DNA from: an uncultured Bacteroidales bacterium | GTDB taxonomy: Bacteria; Bacteroidota; Bacteroidia; Bacteroidales; Paludibacteraceae | Direction of reading: 5' to 3' | NCBI GenBank assembly: GCA_900556095.1 | Contig: USNU01000010.1 | Location: forward strand, 1 to 12,742 | Length of the DNA: 12,742 bases | Part shown: positions 1 to 8,800 of the stretch, in pieces | Numbering within the stretch: position 1 is the first letter of the stretch | Layout of the letters: every line of letters starts with the position of its first letter | Notes under the pieces: model-generated | The model's database searches: none | What the model was told of the DNA's origin: nothing | Seen by the model: the letters and a program-made list of their open reading frames with translations, nothing else | Position numbers and translations under genes: made by a program

Positions 1-49
1 CCACCCGGTATCCACTCGGTATTTTGTGCATATATGCATACGCAACTAT

Positions 50-71
50 AACGCTGCAAAGTTACAGCGTT
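50..71. repeat. Perfect 7-bp inverted repeat enclosing a -7 box
   Basis: AACGCTG (50-56) and CAGCGTT (65-71) are exact reverse complements separated by the 8 bases that form the -7 box of the leftward promoter. A dyad centred on the RNA polymerase contact site would suit a repressor operator. It could also fold as a hairpin, or be chance. No regulator is identified in the window. Confidence 0.5.
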
Positions 72-87
72 TCCTTTGTTTGCACAA
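57..87 (-). promoter_or_regulatory. Bacteroidota-type promoter for a gene beyond the left edge
   Basis: On the minus strand the -7 box TAACTTTG (57-64) matches the Bacteroidota consensus TAnnTTTG. A TTG (85-87) lies exactly 20 bases upstream as the -33 element. It reads leftward out of the window, so the next gene left of position 1 probably has its own transcript instead of being read only from the hydrolase gene. The -7 box forms the loop of an inverted repeat, described separately. Confidence 0.6.
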
Positions 88-140
88 GCATAAAATGCCG
101 CAATATGTAGAAAAATTGGTGTGTGGGTCAGTGTGCGTTT

Positions 141-1709
141 CTAAAGAAATGTCAGATTGAGACAATTGCAGGCAGTGGGGGCTATGGCACTGCCACCTTC
201 ACCCGGAGTGGGTGTGGGAGTGGTGCTTGGTTGGGGTGGATAGGCACGCTCGTACTCTACGGCGGCGAGGATGAAAGGTCCTAAGGCTTTGCCCTCTGAG
301 GCATCATTGATATGAGTGTCGTTATCTTTACCCAGATAGTAGTTGGCAGTCCCCGGACGTTTCTCATCCAATCCGGCGGACTCGCAACTCTGTATGATCT
401 GAATATCTCCCTTGGATTGCTTACATATAAAATGAGTAACCACTCCTTCGAACCCTCTCTTTGCCAACTCTTTGTATGTAACCGTTGCTCCCGATTTGTC
501 GGTAGTGGTACCGGTGAGCAAGCCCAGACGTATCGCTTTGAGGTAGGCATAGACAAACATAGACGAGGCGGAAGACTCTATATAATTAGGGTTGGTAGCC
601 CCGGAAGGTATAGTGCCATTGTCGTAACGCAATAACTGAGTCCAACAATGTGTACTCGGATCTTGCCTTTGCGCCAGCCCATCTGCCATCAGAGTGAGAT
701 AGTACAGCAGGCGTGTTCGACTATCTACATTAGTAACCTGTTTGCCATCAGGATAGGTGAATGTAGTACGGACATCTATTCCCGCTGGCATAAATTCCAA
801 TATATCCACCAACGCAGCAAACAGCCACCCTGCACCTCGTCCCCATGCCTCTTGCGAATGGAAAGTATCCGCAGCGGGCTTCCATGTATAATTTTCACTC
901 AGGGCAGCAGTCATACCATGGAAAAACAATTTGTCAGACGGACTATATGTGTAGCGGCAAACGATATCCAACTGATTTGCAATATCTTTCCAATCGTTTT
1001 CCCAATCGGCATACGAAGATGCCGACTGAAACACGCCTAACCATTCCGCCCACATGGCAGGACCCATATACTGCCCATCGCACCACATCTGATAAGGGTA
1101 ATTCCCCTTATGGAAAAAGCCACCTATGGCATCAGATTGCTTTGCATTATTATAACTGGTGTAGTTGCCTATTCCGATACGTGCGTGCTTGTTTTTGAGT
1201 AGCGAAACGGCATTCGTCATCTGGTCTTGGCACCACGAATAATTCTTCAACCGATACAAATCCGAGAAGACCTTTGCCGCATTAAGCCAATCGATATCAT
1301 CTTGATGTTTGTCTGAAAACAAAGTCTGCCCTTTCGCTTTATTGGTTGCCCATGTATCAATGGCAGCAAGCCAAGGTTGACTAAACGCCGAATCTTTGTA
1401 ACATTCTATTGCATCCAGCACAGCGCGCGCCACTAATCCCGGTACATAATCCCAACCATCTGCCTTTGCCTTTGTGATTCTATAAGGTGAAGCAAATCCG
1501 AATCCACGAAGACGCGGGCTGTAATTTTCACTCTTATTGGCATAACTACCCAGACGCGAATTGATAATCCAACGCGAATACAATGTGTCGCTATTGAATG
1601 TAACAGGCGTGAGGTTTTCGCCTGACACTTGAATACGCTTGATTTCTGCCTGCATGGCGTGGGGCAGGAATAGGGCGAGGAGGAGAGCAAAAAGAAAAGT
1701 GTGTTTCAT
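141..1709 (-). CDS. Secreted glycoside hydrolase, GH105/GH88 family (unsaturated rhamnogalacturonyl hydrolase-like)
   Basis: A 522-residue protein with a clear Sec signal peptide (residues 1-21, MKHTFLFALLLALFLPHAMQ). The rest resembles the (alpha/alpha)6 barrel of GH105 unsaturated uronyl hydrolases, which remove the terminal unsaturated uronic acid left by pectate or rhamnogalacturonan lyases. Supporting motifs are WDYVPGLVARA near the start of the barrel, WCDGQYMGPAMWAEW with likely catalytic Asp211, WGRGAGW at 289-295, and YIESSASSMFVYAYLKAIRLG. The family is usually about 370 residues. The surplus is an N-terminal stretch of roughly 50 residues and a Pro/Thr/Gly linker followed by a short Cys-containing tail (ending CNCLNLTFL). 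That tail is not a recognisable T9SS sorting domain, so periplasmic location is likely. The open frame extends to 1802, but the ATG at 1709 is chosen because it starts the signal peptide and lies 41 bases from the promoter, while the earlier ATG is upstream of that promoter. Exact substrate is uncertain; no lyase or SusCD pair is in view. Confidence 0.85.
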   Translation of the reverse strand: MKHTFLFALLLALFLPHAMQAEIKRIQVSGENLTPVTFNSDTLYSRWIINSRLGSYANKSENYSPRLRGFGFASPYRITKAKADGWDYVPGLVARAVLDAIECYKDSAFSQPWLAAIDTWATNKAKGQTLFSDKHQDDIDWLNAAKVFSDLYRLKNYSWCQDQMTNAVSLLKNKHARIGIGNYTSYNNAKQSDAIGGFFHKGNYPYQMWCDGQYMGPAMWAEWLGVFQSASSYADWENDWKDIANQLDIVCRYTYSPSDKLFFHGMTAALSENYTWKPAADTFHSQEAWGRGAGWLFAALVDILEFMPAGIDVRTTFTYPDGKQVTNVDSRTRLLYYLTLMADGLAQRQDPSTHCWTQLLRYDNGTIPSGATNPNYIESSASSMFVYAYLKAIRLGLLTGTTTDKSGATVTYKELAKRGFEGVVTHFICKQSKGDIQIIQSCESAGLDEKRPGTANYYLGKDNDTHINDASEGKALGPFILAAVEYERAYPPQPSTTPTPTPGEGGSAIAPTACNCLNLTFL

Positions 1710-1749
1710 ACGGAGGGTAGTATGGGTGAGTAAAAAAGTATAACGAGTA

Positions 1750-1781
1750 CAAAGGTACCGTTTTGCGTGCATATACACAAA
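1750..1781 (-). promoter_or_regulatory. Promoter of the GH105 hydrolase gene
   Basis: The minus strand carries TTTG (1778-1781), then 20 bases to TACCTTTG (1750-1757), a full match to the Bacteroidota -33/-7 pattern. It implies a leader of about 35 nt before the ATG at 1709. This settles the start codon, since the longer open frame begins upstream of the promoter. Confidence 0.75.
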
Positions 1782-1862
1782 CTTCCGCCGAAATATCAAC
1801 AAGATGTACCTATTAATGCACCTACCTATAGTGTAAGAAGGGTGTGTTTTGCCTTTACGGGG

Positions 1863-2051
1863 CTACATATCGCTAAGCAGGAACCCCATATACATTGGCA
1901 GTGTCAGCAGTGCATCGGTTCGTCCAACATTGTAGTCCCCTAATTTGATAGCATGTGTAATATGATATTTTTCGGGATGCCCCAGCACCGTTCGCAGTGA
2001 TTTGGCGCATGCACCTTTTTCTAATAGTAGCGCATGTGAATTATGTTTGAT
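1863..2051 (-). pseudogene. C-terminal remnant of a DUF4143-type ATPase
   Basis: An open stretch of 62 codons on the minus strand, closed upstream by an in-frame TAA (2052-2054) and containing no usable start near its beginning. It ends with TAG at 1863-1865. The translation looks genuinely coding: AKSLRTVLGHPEKY, then THAIKLGDYNVGR, and the end DALLTLPMYMGFLLSDM. The KSL, then a variable stretch, then (L/V)P-x-YM-hydrophobic ending corresponds to the C-terminus of DUF4143/AAA ATPases; the intact copy at 9922-11268 ends with HKSLDEF and LVPVYMTGLL. The Walker and nuclease-fold parts are missing. A promoter and tandem-repeat leader lie directly upstream, so the locus seems to have lost its middle by internal deletion. 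The family assignment rests on a short tail and is moderately sure; that the gene is truncated is firmer. Confidence 0.6.
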
Positions 2052-2075
2052 TTATAGTGGTTTAATATGAACGAT

Positions 2076-2165
2076 ACACTTTTTGGAACGAATTGTGTGC
2101 TGTTTTTCACACTTTTTGGAACGAATTGTGTGTCGTTTTTTACACTTTTCGGGACGAATTGATTG
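2076..2165 (-). repeat. Three 33-bp tandem repeats in an ATPase-remnant leader
   Basis: Copies begin at 2076, 2109 and 2142, an exact 33-base period. The first two share a 24-base core beginning ACACTTTTTGGAACG and ending AATTGTGTG (plus strand). The third is diverged (ACACTTTTCGGGACGAATTG) and runs into the promoter -7 box. The core is an imperfect dyad (CACAC at one end, GTGTG at the other). They lie just downstream of the predicted start of the leftward transcript, so they would be in its 5' leader. Confidence 0.85.
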
Positions 2166-2167
2166 TG

Positions 2168-2198
2168 CAAAGGTACGTTTTTTAATTTGATTGTACAA
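2168..2198 (-). promoter_or_regulatory. Promoter upstream of the ATPase remnant
   Basis: On the minus strand TTG (2196-2198), 20 bases, then TACCTTTG (2168-2175). Transcription would start near 2160 and run through the three tandem repeats into the truncated tail. It looks intact although the gene it served is broken. Confidence 0.7.
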
Positions 2199-2307
2199 GA
2201 TATTCGGGCTGATAGACTGCTTTTTTATCCGTTTTGTGGTTACTTTGGTGGTTGCTTCGGTTGCGTCGGGGGGGCTATCGTGGGTTTATCGGGGGTCTGT
2301 CGTTTTA

Positions 2308-2347
2308 TAAAAAGGGGACTGTCCGACTATAGTTGTCGGACAGCCTC
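2308..2347 (-). terminator. Intrinsic terminator of the T9SS protein operon
   Basis: A perfect 9-bp stem, CTGTCCGAC (2319-2327) with GTCGGACAG (2335-2343), has a 7-base loop. Read leftward, it is followed by CCCC and TTTTT. It sits about 60 bases past the stop codon of the small membrane protein gene and closes that transcript. Plus-strand reading lacks an equivalent T run, so it looks one-directional. Confidence 0.85.
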
Positions 2348-2403
2348 TTGGGTACATTCTGAGAAACAACCGGATAGATTGTCTTTGGATGTAATGGGGA
2401 TGT

Positions 2404-2802
2404 TTATTTCTGCGTGCAGGTTGATTTTTTGTGTCGGAAAGATACATACAGCGCATATCCTGCGGATAGCAGCAGCAACGGGAGCAGCATATTGCCGATG
2501 GGGGCACCGTTATATTTGTCATCCTCCTCGTCCGGCGGGTTTGGATTGACATTGCTTCTGCGTGGTGAAGGTGATGATGCCGTTGCCATTTCGGAGGGCA
2601 TATAGGTAATACCATCCTCACCAATGGTAAAAGGTGCGGTTGCTATAGCGCGGAAACCCGTGCGTGCAGGTGTTTCTATTTCCGGTTGGTTCTCCCAATA
2701 GGAGGTAGTAGAGCGGAACGGCATTACGCTCGGGAAATCATCCGCCCATAGGGTTATACAGATGCAAGTCAGCAAGCAAAATATGATAAATCTATATTTC
2801 AT
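2404..2802 (-). CDS. Small secreted protein with C-terminal transmembrane anchor (PID-CTERM-like tail)
   Basis: A 132-residue protein with no recognised catalytic domain. It has an N-terminal signal peptide (MKYRFIIFCLLTCICITLWA, about 20 residues), a variable polar middle, an acidic Pro-rich stretch (PPDEEDD, around residue 90), then APIGN and a hydrophobic helix (about residues 102-122) followed by the basic tail RHKK. The order 'P-I-x-x, hydrophobic helix, basic end' recalls short C-terminal sorting or anchor signals in Bacteroidota such as the PID-CTERM type, but the match is by eye only. A plain inner-membrane anchor with the middle in the periplasm is equally possible. The gene starts 25 bases after the stop of the giant T9SS protein on the same strand, with no promoter between and a terminator after it, so the two are very probably co-transcribed. 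A role alongside the large protein is inferred from position alone. Confidence 0.75.
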   Translation of the reverse strand: MKYRFIIFCLLTCICITLWADDFPSVMPFRSTTSYWENQPEIETPARTGFRAIATAPFTIGEDGITYMPSEMATASSPSPRRSNVNPNPPDEEDDKYNGAPIGNMLLPLLLLSAGYALYVSFRHKKSTCTQK

Positions 2803-2827
2803 TGTCAGTGTTATGTTGGTGTGTTTT

Positions 2828-5800
2828 TTAGCGGGTTACTTTGCGGACAATCCGTGTATTTTCTCCATTGATGTGTATCAAGTAGACTCCTTGTGTGGCA
2901 GGCAGTATGATGTCAGCCATAGCCTCGGCGGTGTGCGAGATGGCGCACAGGCGTCCTGCTGCATCATAGATACCGATACTCAAGTTTTCACCTGCGGGGT
3001 TGTTGATTCGCAATATGCCGTTTTGGACAGAGATGTCTGCCAAGTTGGTAGGTGTCTGTGCCTCGATAGGTGTGGAGGATATGTAGAAACGATTCGGCAT
3101 ATCGTTTTCGCCTGCGAGGAAAGTGTACGTGTTCCAATCGGTAATCAGTGTGGACTTTCTCTGCTGTATATCATTGAGGTACAACATACGTCCTGTATAG
3201 CGGAAAGAGAATGTATATTGATTCTCCCTTCCCGATTCAAACCCGAGTGTAGTACCATCGATGTCAGATAATGCCAACACCGCCATATTCCCCAACGGGC
3301 TAATGGCATACAGAGAAGCCGAGCGCCCGTCGCCGCTCATAAACTCTGCCTCCCAACCGTTGTCAAAACGATCGGAGAATGCTTCGTCCTCCAATAAATA
3401 AAGGGATGTATGTGTGCGATTGTCTGCCACGGTAACATGCATCATTGCCACTTGCCCTTGTTTTTCCGCAGTGCGTTTGGGGGCATACAAAGGCTTGTTG
3501 ATGTCGGTTGAGTTGCTGCGAACCAAACGGTCGTAGTCCAAATAAAGCGAGGTTTCGGTAGTGGTCAGCACATCAAATGCCTGCATAGCAGGGATTACTT
3601 TCGGTCCGGCATATCCGCTTTGTTTGGCAACATTGACAGGGATAGACATCCATTGTCCGGCAGTGGTGGTAGTTTGGTCTCCTGCGGTAGGTCCGCTTTC
3701 CGGGTCCCGCCCGGTATTGTAGATATAGACTGTTGCGGGCGCAGTACCAAAGTCGGTATCAATCATCTTATCTATGCGGATAGGCGCAGTCCATGAATTA
3801 CCAATCATATTTGTACCCTTGTATGCCTCGGTTGCATTACTGATAGTAAGCGGGATGTCGCGATTGACAGCCGTAGCCAAGGTACCTTGCAATGTATATG
3901 TAACACGTTCATTTTCTGCAACACCCGTAGAAAGACCATATCCGCGGAATTGTTCCAACGAAGTGCCATCTGCTTTGCGCACCCATCCGTCCGGTTCTGA
4001 CCACAGCCACGTGTAAGAGCCGTTGAAACATTGCGGCACTTGTGCCTCTTGGATAGGTACACCTACATATTGCCAGTATTTTTTGCGTTTGCCGTCCACC
4101 CACTCGAAATAGGCTTTTGAGTAGAGTTGTACGGTAGCCGCTAATTGTTCGTCGGCATCTGTAGTGTGAATCAGTGCTCCTGTGGCTGTTTCCGAAGACA
4201 GAATGGTAATCATCCGTGGGTCTGAAACCGATTGTGTGTTATGTTTGTCATTGCGGCTTGGTATAGCCCATATCTTGCCATTGGCAACCAGAGCACCTGT
4301 CGGATTGATAGTCAGCGTATTGCCTTGTACAATCTTGATAGCGGAAGCGGTAGCATTCGGCTTATCAACAATGCAGTTTGCGGCAATCTGTACGTTTTGT
4401 TCTTTGAGCGGCACACGCCCGTTGTCCCAGTTGGCGGGGTTTGACCACAGGTTGTTGCCACTACCTTCTCGTTTGGACTCGCCGCCATTATCAAAGGTGA
4501 TTGAGCAGTCGCTCACGTGAATCGGGTCGTTTTGCAACAGATACTCCAAACCTTTGATAATCGCCTGTTGCCCGATAGGGGTAATCAACGAAGTGGCATC
4601 TGCATTGACAGACAGCACGAGCATACGCGCATTGATGTTGGCTTGGCGTTCGCAGCAGGTAACGAGCGAACCACTTCCCCCGTCGGAGATAATGGCGATA
4701 TTGACAAAGTTGGCGGCATCTACAGCCTTGAAGCCCTGCAAGGCTTTGTTGCTGTCGTATCCGCCTTTGGAAGTAATACGTACCACGATATTGCCGTTGG
4801 CGTCATAGATGATCTTGTTGGCATAGTCATCATCTGTGGGAGCAGTACCTTTATAATCAGCCAGTCCCTCAAAGATACCATGTGCCAAACACAAGACCGT
4901 CATATCTTTTTGCGTGGAAGACGGTTTTGCCGGATTTCCGGTGAAACCTTTGTCTTTCCATGTAGGAAATTCCTCTTTTGCCATGTGGGCTTTGAGCGAC
5001 AGAAGCGGGCGATAGTCCACTAATTTTGCCAATGAGTCAATGACAGGCACAATTGTTTTTCCTTTACTGCCAATGCCGGTGCGTACAAAGTCGGTAAGTA
5101 CAATAATGTCGAATGGCTCATAGTTAAGTATATTGAAATCGGCATAGCCATTCACCGGTACCGCCTCAAATTGTTGCTTGATTTCGGCATATAAAGGTAA
5201 TTCTTTGGTAAAATCGGTAGCATCAGCACCTCTACCGGTTTGTGTATAAATATCTGCTCGGTTGATACCTTCTATGAAGTCACCGTGCAGTTTTAAGTCC
5301 GATTTGTCACGCGAGGGACGGTTCGGATCTGCTCCTGAGACGATAAATGCCAATGCGGGGCGATCGATAATGCGGATTGCGATAGAGTCGGCATAAGCGG
5401 TGCTTAATTTACCACAATTATCATAAGGTGTGAGTGTAACCATGATTATATCGCCTGCTTGCCATCCGAGAGATGTAGGAATGTTGTTAAGCGATGTGGT
5501 AACGGTGTAGCGTCCTTGGGCATCAGTGGCATCCGATGTCTGTAAGAATGTAAGGTCTGTGGCGTCGATCTCTGTGCGCACGTCATTGCGTTTGTGGACA
5601 GCGGACAACAGGCAGTCCTTGCTGTTGCCGCTTGCCGATTTGTAGGCAAAGAGATGTCGTGTAGCCTGCTCTGCAGGGTACGTGTGTCCGGGACGATAGA
5701 ATAGGAATGGCGACAGACGTACCACCTCAGGCACAGCAGCATCCTCCGCACTGGTAATGTGTGCCGTATTTTCCGATTTTACATAGCAGAATTGGTGTAC

Positions 5801-8800
5801 TACTACGAAATAGTCGCCTACTGTCTGCACAGTGTAGGTGCTACCGGTAGCCCCGTCAATAGGTTTGCTATTTTTGTACCATTGGAACGAATATCCTGTA
5901 GTGGGATAGTCGGTATTGGTATTGGTGCCATCCGTTGATTTCATTTTTACGCAGAGCGTAATAGCGGTGTTGCAACCGAGCGACATATTGTTTGCCTCGA
6001 TGACAGGTGTAGGGTCGCTGCACTCCACAATGAGCGTATAAGACGCCTCGGCGGGGCAGTAGTCGCCACTACCGTCAAACATGGCAGTAATGGTAGTTGT
6101 GCCTGCCATATAAGGTGTAATCAGGGTACCATCATCGCTTATTGTTGCTATTGCCTCGTTGTCAGAGATGTAGTTGATTATTCCATCTGCAGGCAGTCCG
6201 TTGGTTTGAAGGGAAGGTGGTATTGGTGCTGTTGATGTAGAGTTGATGGTAAATGTGTTATCTGCGTTTAGTCCTTTCCATGTAAGTGTAACAGGATAAG
6301 AACACCATTGCGCTACAAAATCATAGTTGTCAGGTAGAGGAAACGGACTAGATGGATAATACGTGTCGTTGTCTTGGTCGGTAAAACAAACAAATGTTTT
6401 GCCTGCAGGAGGTGTCAGTTCCGGCAAAGTGAGGTTGGCTCCTTTATCAATAAGGATATAATAGGACTCTGTAGTGCCGGGTTCCTTTTGCCATAGGTTT
6501 GCCTCTGCTTGGTTTTTGAATGTACCGCCATTGAGGTTGAGTGTAGCCTTTACTTTTCCCGTCGAAAGCGGAAGCCACTGCGCAATAAATGTTTGATTCT
6601 CATTGAGGACGATTGCCGCTCCAGCCCCATACTTGGTAAGGGACGCATCTTGCGCCTGATAGGATTCGAATTTGTAGCCCTCGAAAGTAGCGGTAGGCAG
6701 GGTGATATGGGAGCCTTTGGCAACCGTGATGGTGTACCATATCACTCCATTGCTCTGCACAGACTTGCTATAGCCGAGCGAGGTAGCGTTGGCTTCGTCA
6801 ATGATACCTCCGCCGGGTAGAACGGTTGCTGTAACGGTCTCTACATTTGGGCATTGCTCTACCTGAATAGCATAGAAACGATCATCACCACTCAAACGAT
6901 AAATCCGGATAGAACCATCCTTATTAATATCATCTTCTTGTAGTGTATAGGTGTCTATGGCAGTACTATTTGCCTTGACAGGGATTTCTGACCGTGTTTC
7001 TGTAATTGTTTTGCCATCGTCTTTCTTTATGCAGAACCCCATCTGTTTATTACTACTATTATTGTTTTTGAACGTAACATGTAGTTGGTCTCCGGCAAGG
7101 AATGTTTTTCCTGTTTTCGGTTTTAGTTCAATGTAGCCGTCACCATTCAGTTTGACTGCATCTTCTTTGACACTAGTGGAATTGTTAACAGAGACGGTTC
7201 CTGGATTTGCCTCCATGTTACTGCAATTCCCGCTTGTTTCTACTTTTGCTACAGCCTTAAAAATGACAACACAGCCGACTTCCTCTTCCCATTCGGCATA
7301 GAGGTTGATGTCGCCGTAGCGGTGGTATGGGGTGGTGTAGTCTAAGTCTTTGAGAGTAAATGTTGTTTGGCTCCAGTCGCGAACTTTCCAGTTCTTGAAG
7401 ACAACGCCCTGTTTTCCTGCGGCGTTGGTAATAGCCGCTGCGTCGGTGGGTAACAGGTCCTTAGAAGCGTAGGTATAAGTGGTAGGTGTTAGTCCGTTGA
7501 TGGCTTTGTTTTGACTATTGTCCTCGTTCTGTCCGTCCCAATAATATATATTGAACGAGACCGGTTGCCAAGTGGCAGTAAGTGTGAGGTCGAAAGTGAT
7601 ATTGTCTATTGTTGTTTGGTTGGCAGGATAGGTAGTCTTGCCATCGCTCCAGCCTGCGAACTCATATACGGTGATATTTCCACTTTCCGCTGCAATCTTG
7701 ATGGTTGTGTAGTCGGGCAAAGTGAGTGCGCCACCGTCAGCCACTTGTGTGGTGGAAGTGGGGATTCCAAACGTAGTCAAACGGTCATACTCAGCCGGTC
7801 TGCCCTCTTGATAGGTGATAGTATGCGGGGCGGGATAGGTGACGGTAAGTTTAGGTGTGCCGTTGGGGTTGACCGACATTGTGAACAGGTAGGCACCCGC
7901 AATGGTGGTGGTTATCTTGGCATTGGTGTCATCTTGCCCTAAACTACCAAAGTTCCAATCCGTGCAGTTGGTAGATGTCATTGTGCCCGAGTTGCCGAAC
8001 CATGTGTATGTATTGCCCACTTGGTGCTGGATCTTAAATTGGTAGGTGGTATTGGCAGCCAAAGTGATTGCCACTTGGTTGTCGGTAAACGGATGTGTTA
8101 AATCGAAATTATTGAAATCGCCAGATACATACCAACGGTTAATACACTCAATAGAGGTGTAGGTTTTCCACGAACCTGTTGACCAATTATTGTTATCCTC
8201 TGTCAGTTCATATAGATTGCTGTTCCCAATGGTTAAATCCTCCGTCCTATTCCAGACGGTACCATTATCAAAATTGTTCCCTACGGAGGAAGGGTTCATA
8301 CGACAAAATATGATATTGGTGTAGTTGGCGGGGATTTGTGCCATATAGACCTCCTCACACTCGGAAACACGGGTCATATCTGCCCAACCAGTGTTTGAAG
8401 CGTCCCAATAATATACCGCAAAACGGGCGTTGTCTTGCAGCCAGTTGGAGTTGGGGTTTAAGTAAATAGTGTTGTCTGCGGCAATGGTGATTGTTGCGGT
8501 GGCAGATGTTTCAGAGCAAGAACCGGAGGAGACGATACAATGGTAGTAGGTGGTGCCCGCCTTATCGGTGGGGGGGGTATATATGGCGCTTGTTTCGCCC
8601 GTTATATCGGCAAAGGTAGTGTTGTCTGTGCTACTTTGCCATTGGTAGGTGAGTGTATCTTCTCCTGTTGCTGCAATCTGCAAAGAAGTTGGCGGTGCGC
8701 CTACGGAATATGTAGCCGAAACAGGTTGGGTGGTAATGGTCGGTGTGGTGCAGGAAGAGGGAGTATAGGTTATGGTAATACGCAATCCTAAGCCATAACT

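Noticed and set aside
1710..1802. N-terminal extension of the GH105 gene starting at 1802
   Set aside because: It begins upstream of the predicted promoter and would bury the signal peptide behind 31 residues.
2076..2165. Tandem 33-bp repeats as a CRISPR array
   Set aside because: The period is shorter than repeat plus spacer, the gaps are 9-base T-rich linkers, and there are only three copies.
2163..2549. Plus-strand frame encoding 128 residues
   Set aside because: It runs through a promoter and a terminator and overlaps the small membrane protein gene; composition is Cys/Gly-rich and unlike a protein.
4517..5023. Plus-strand frame of 168 residues inside the giant gene
   Set aside because: It is antisense to a well-supported coding region with no promoter or recognisable domain.
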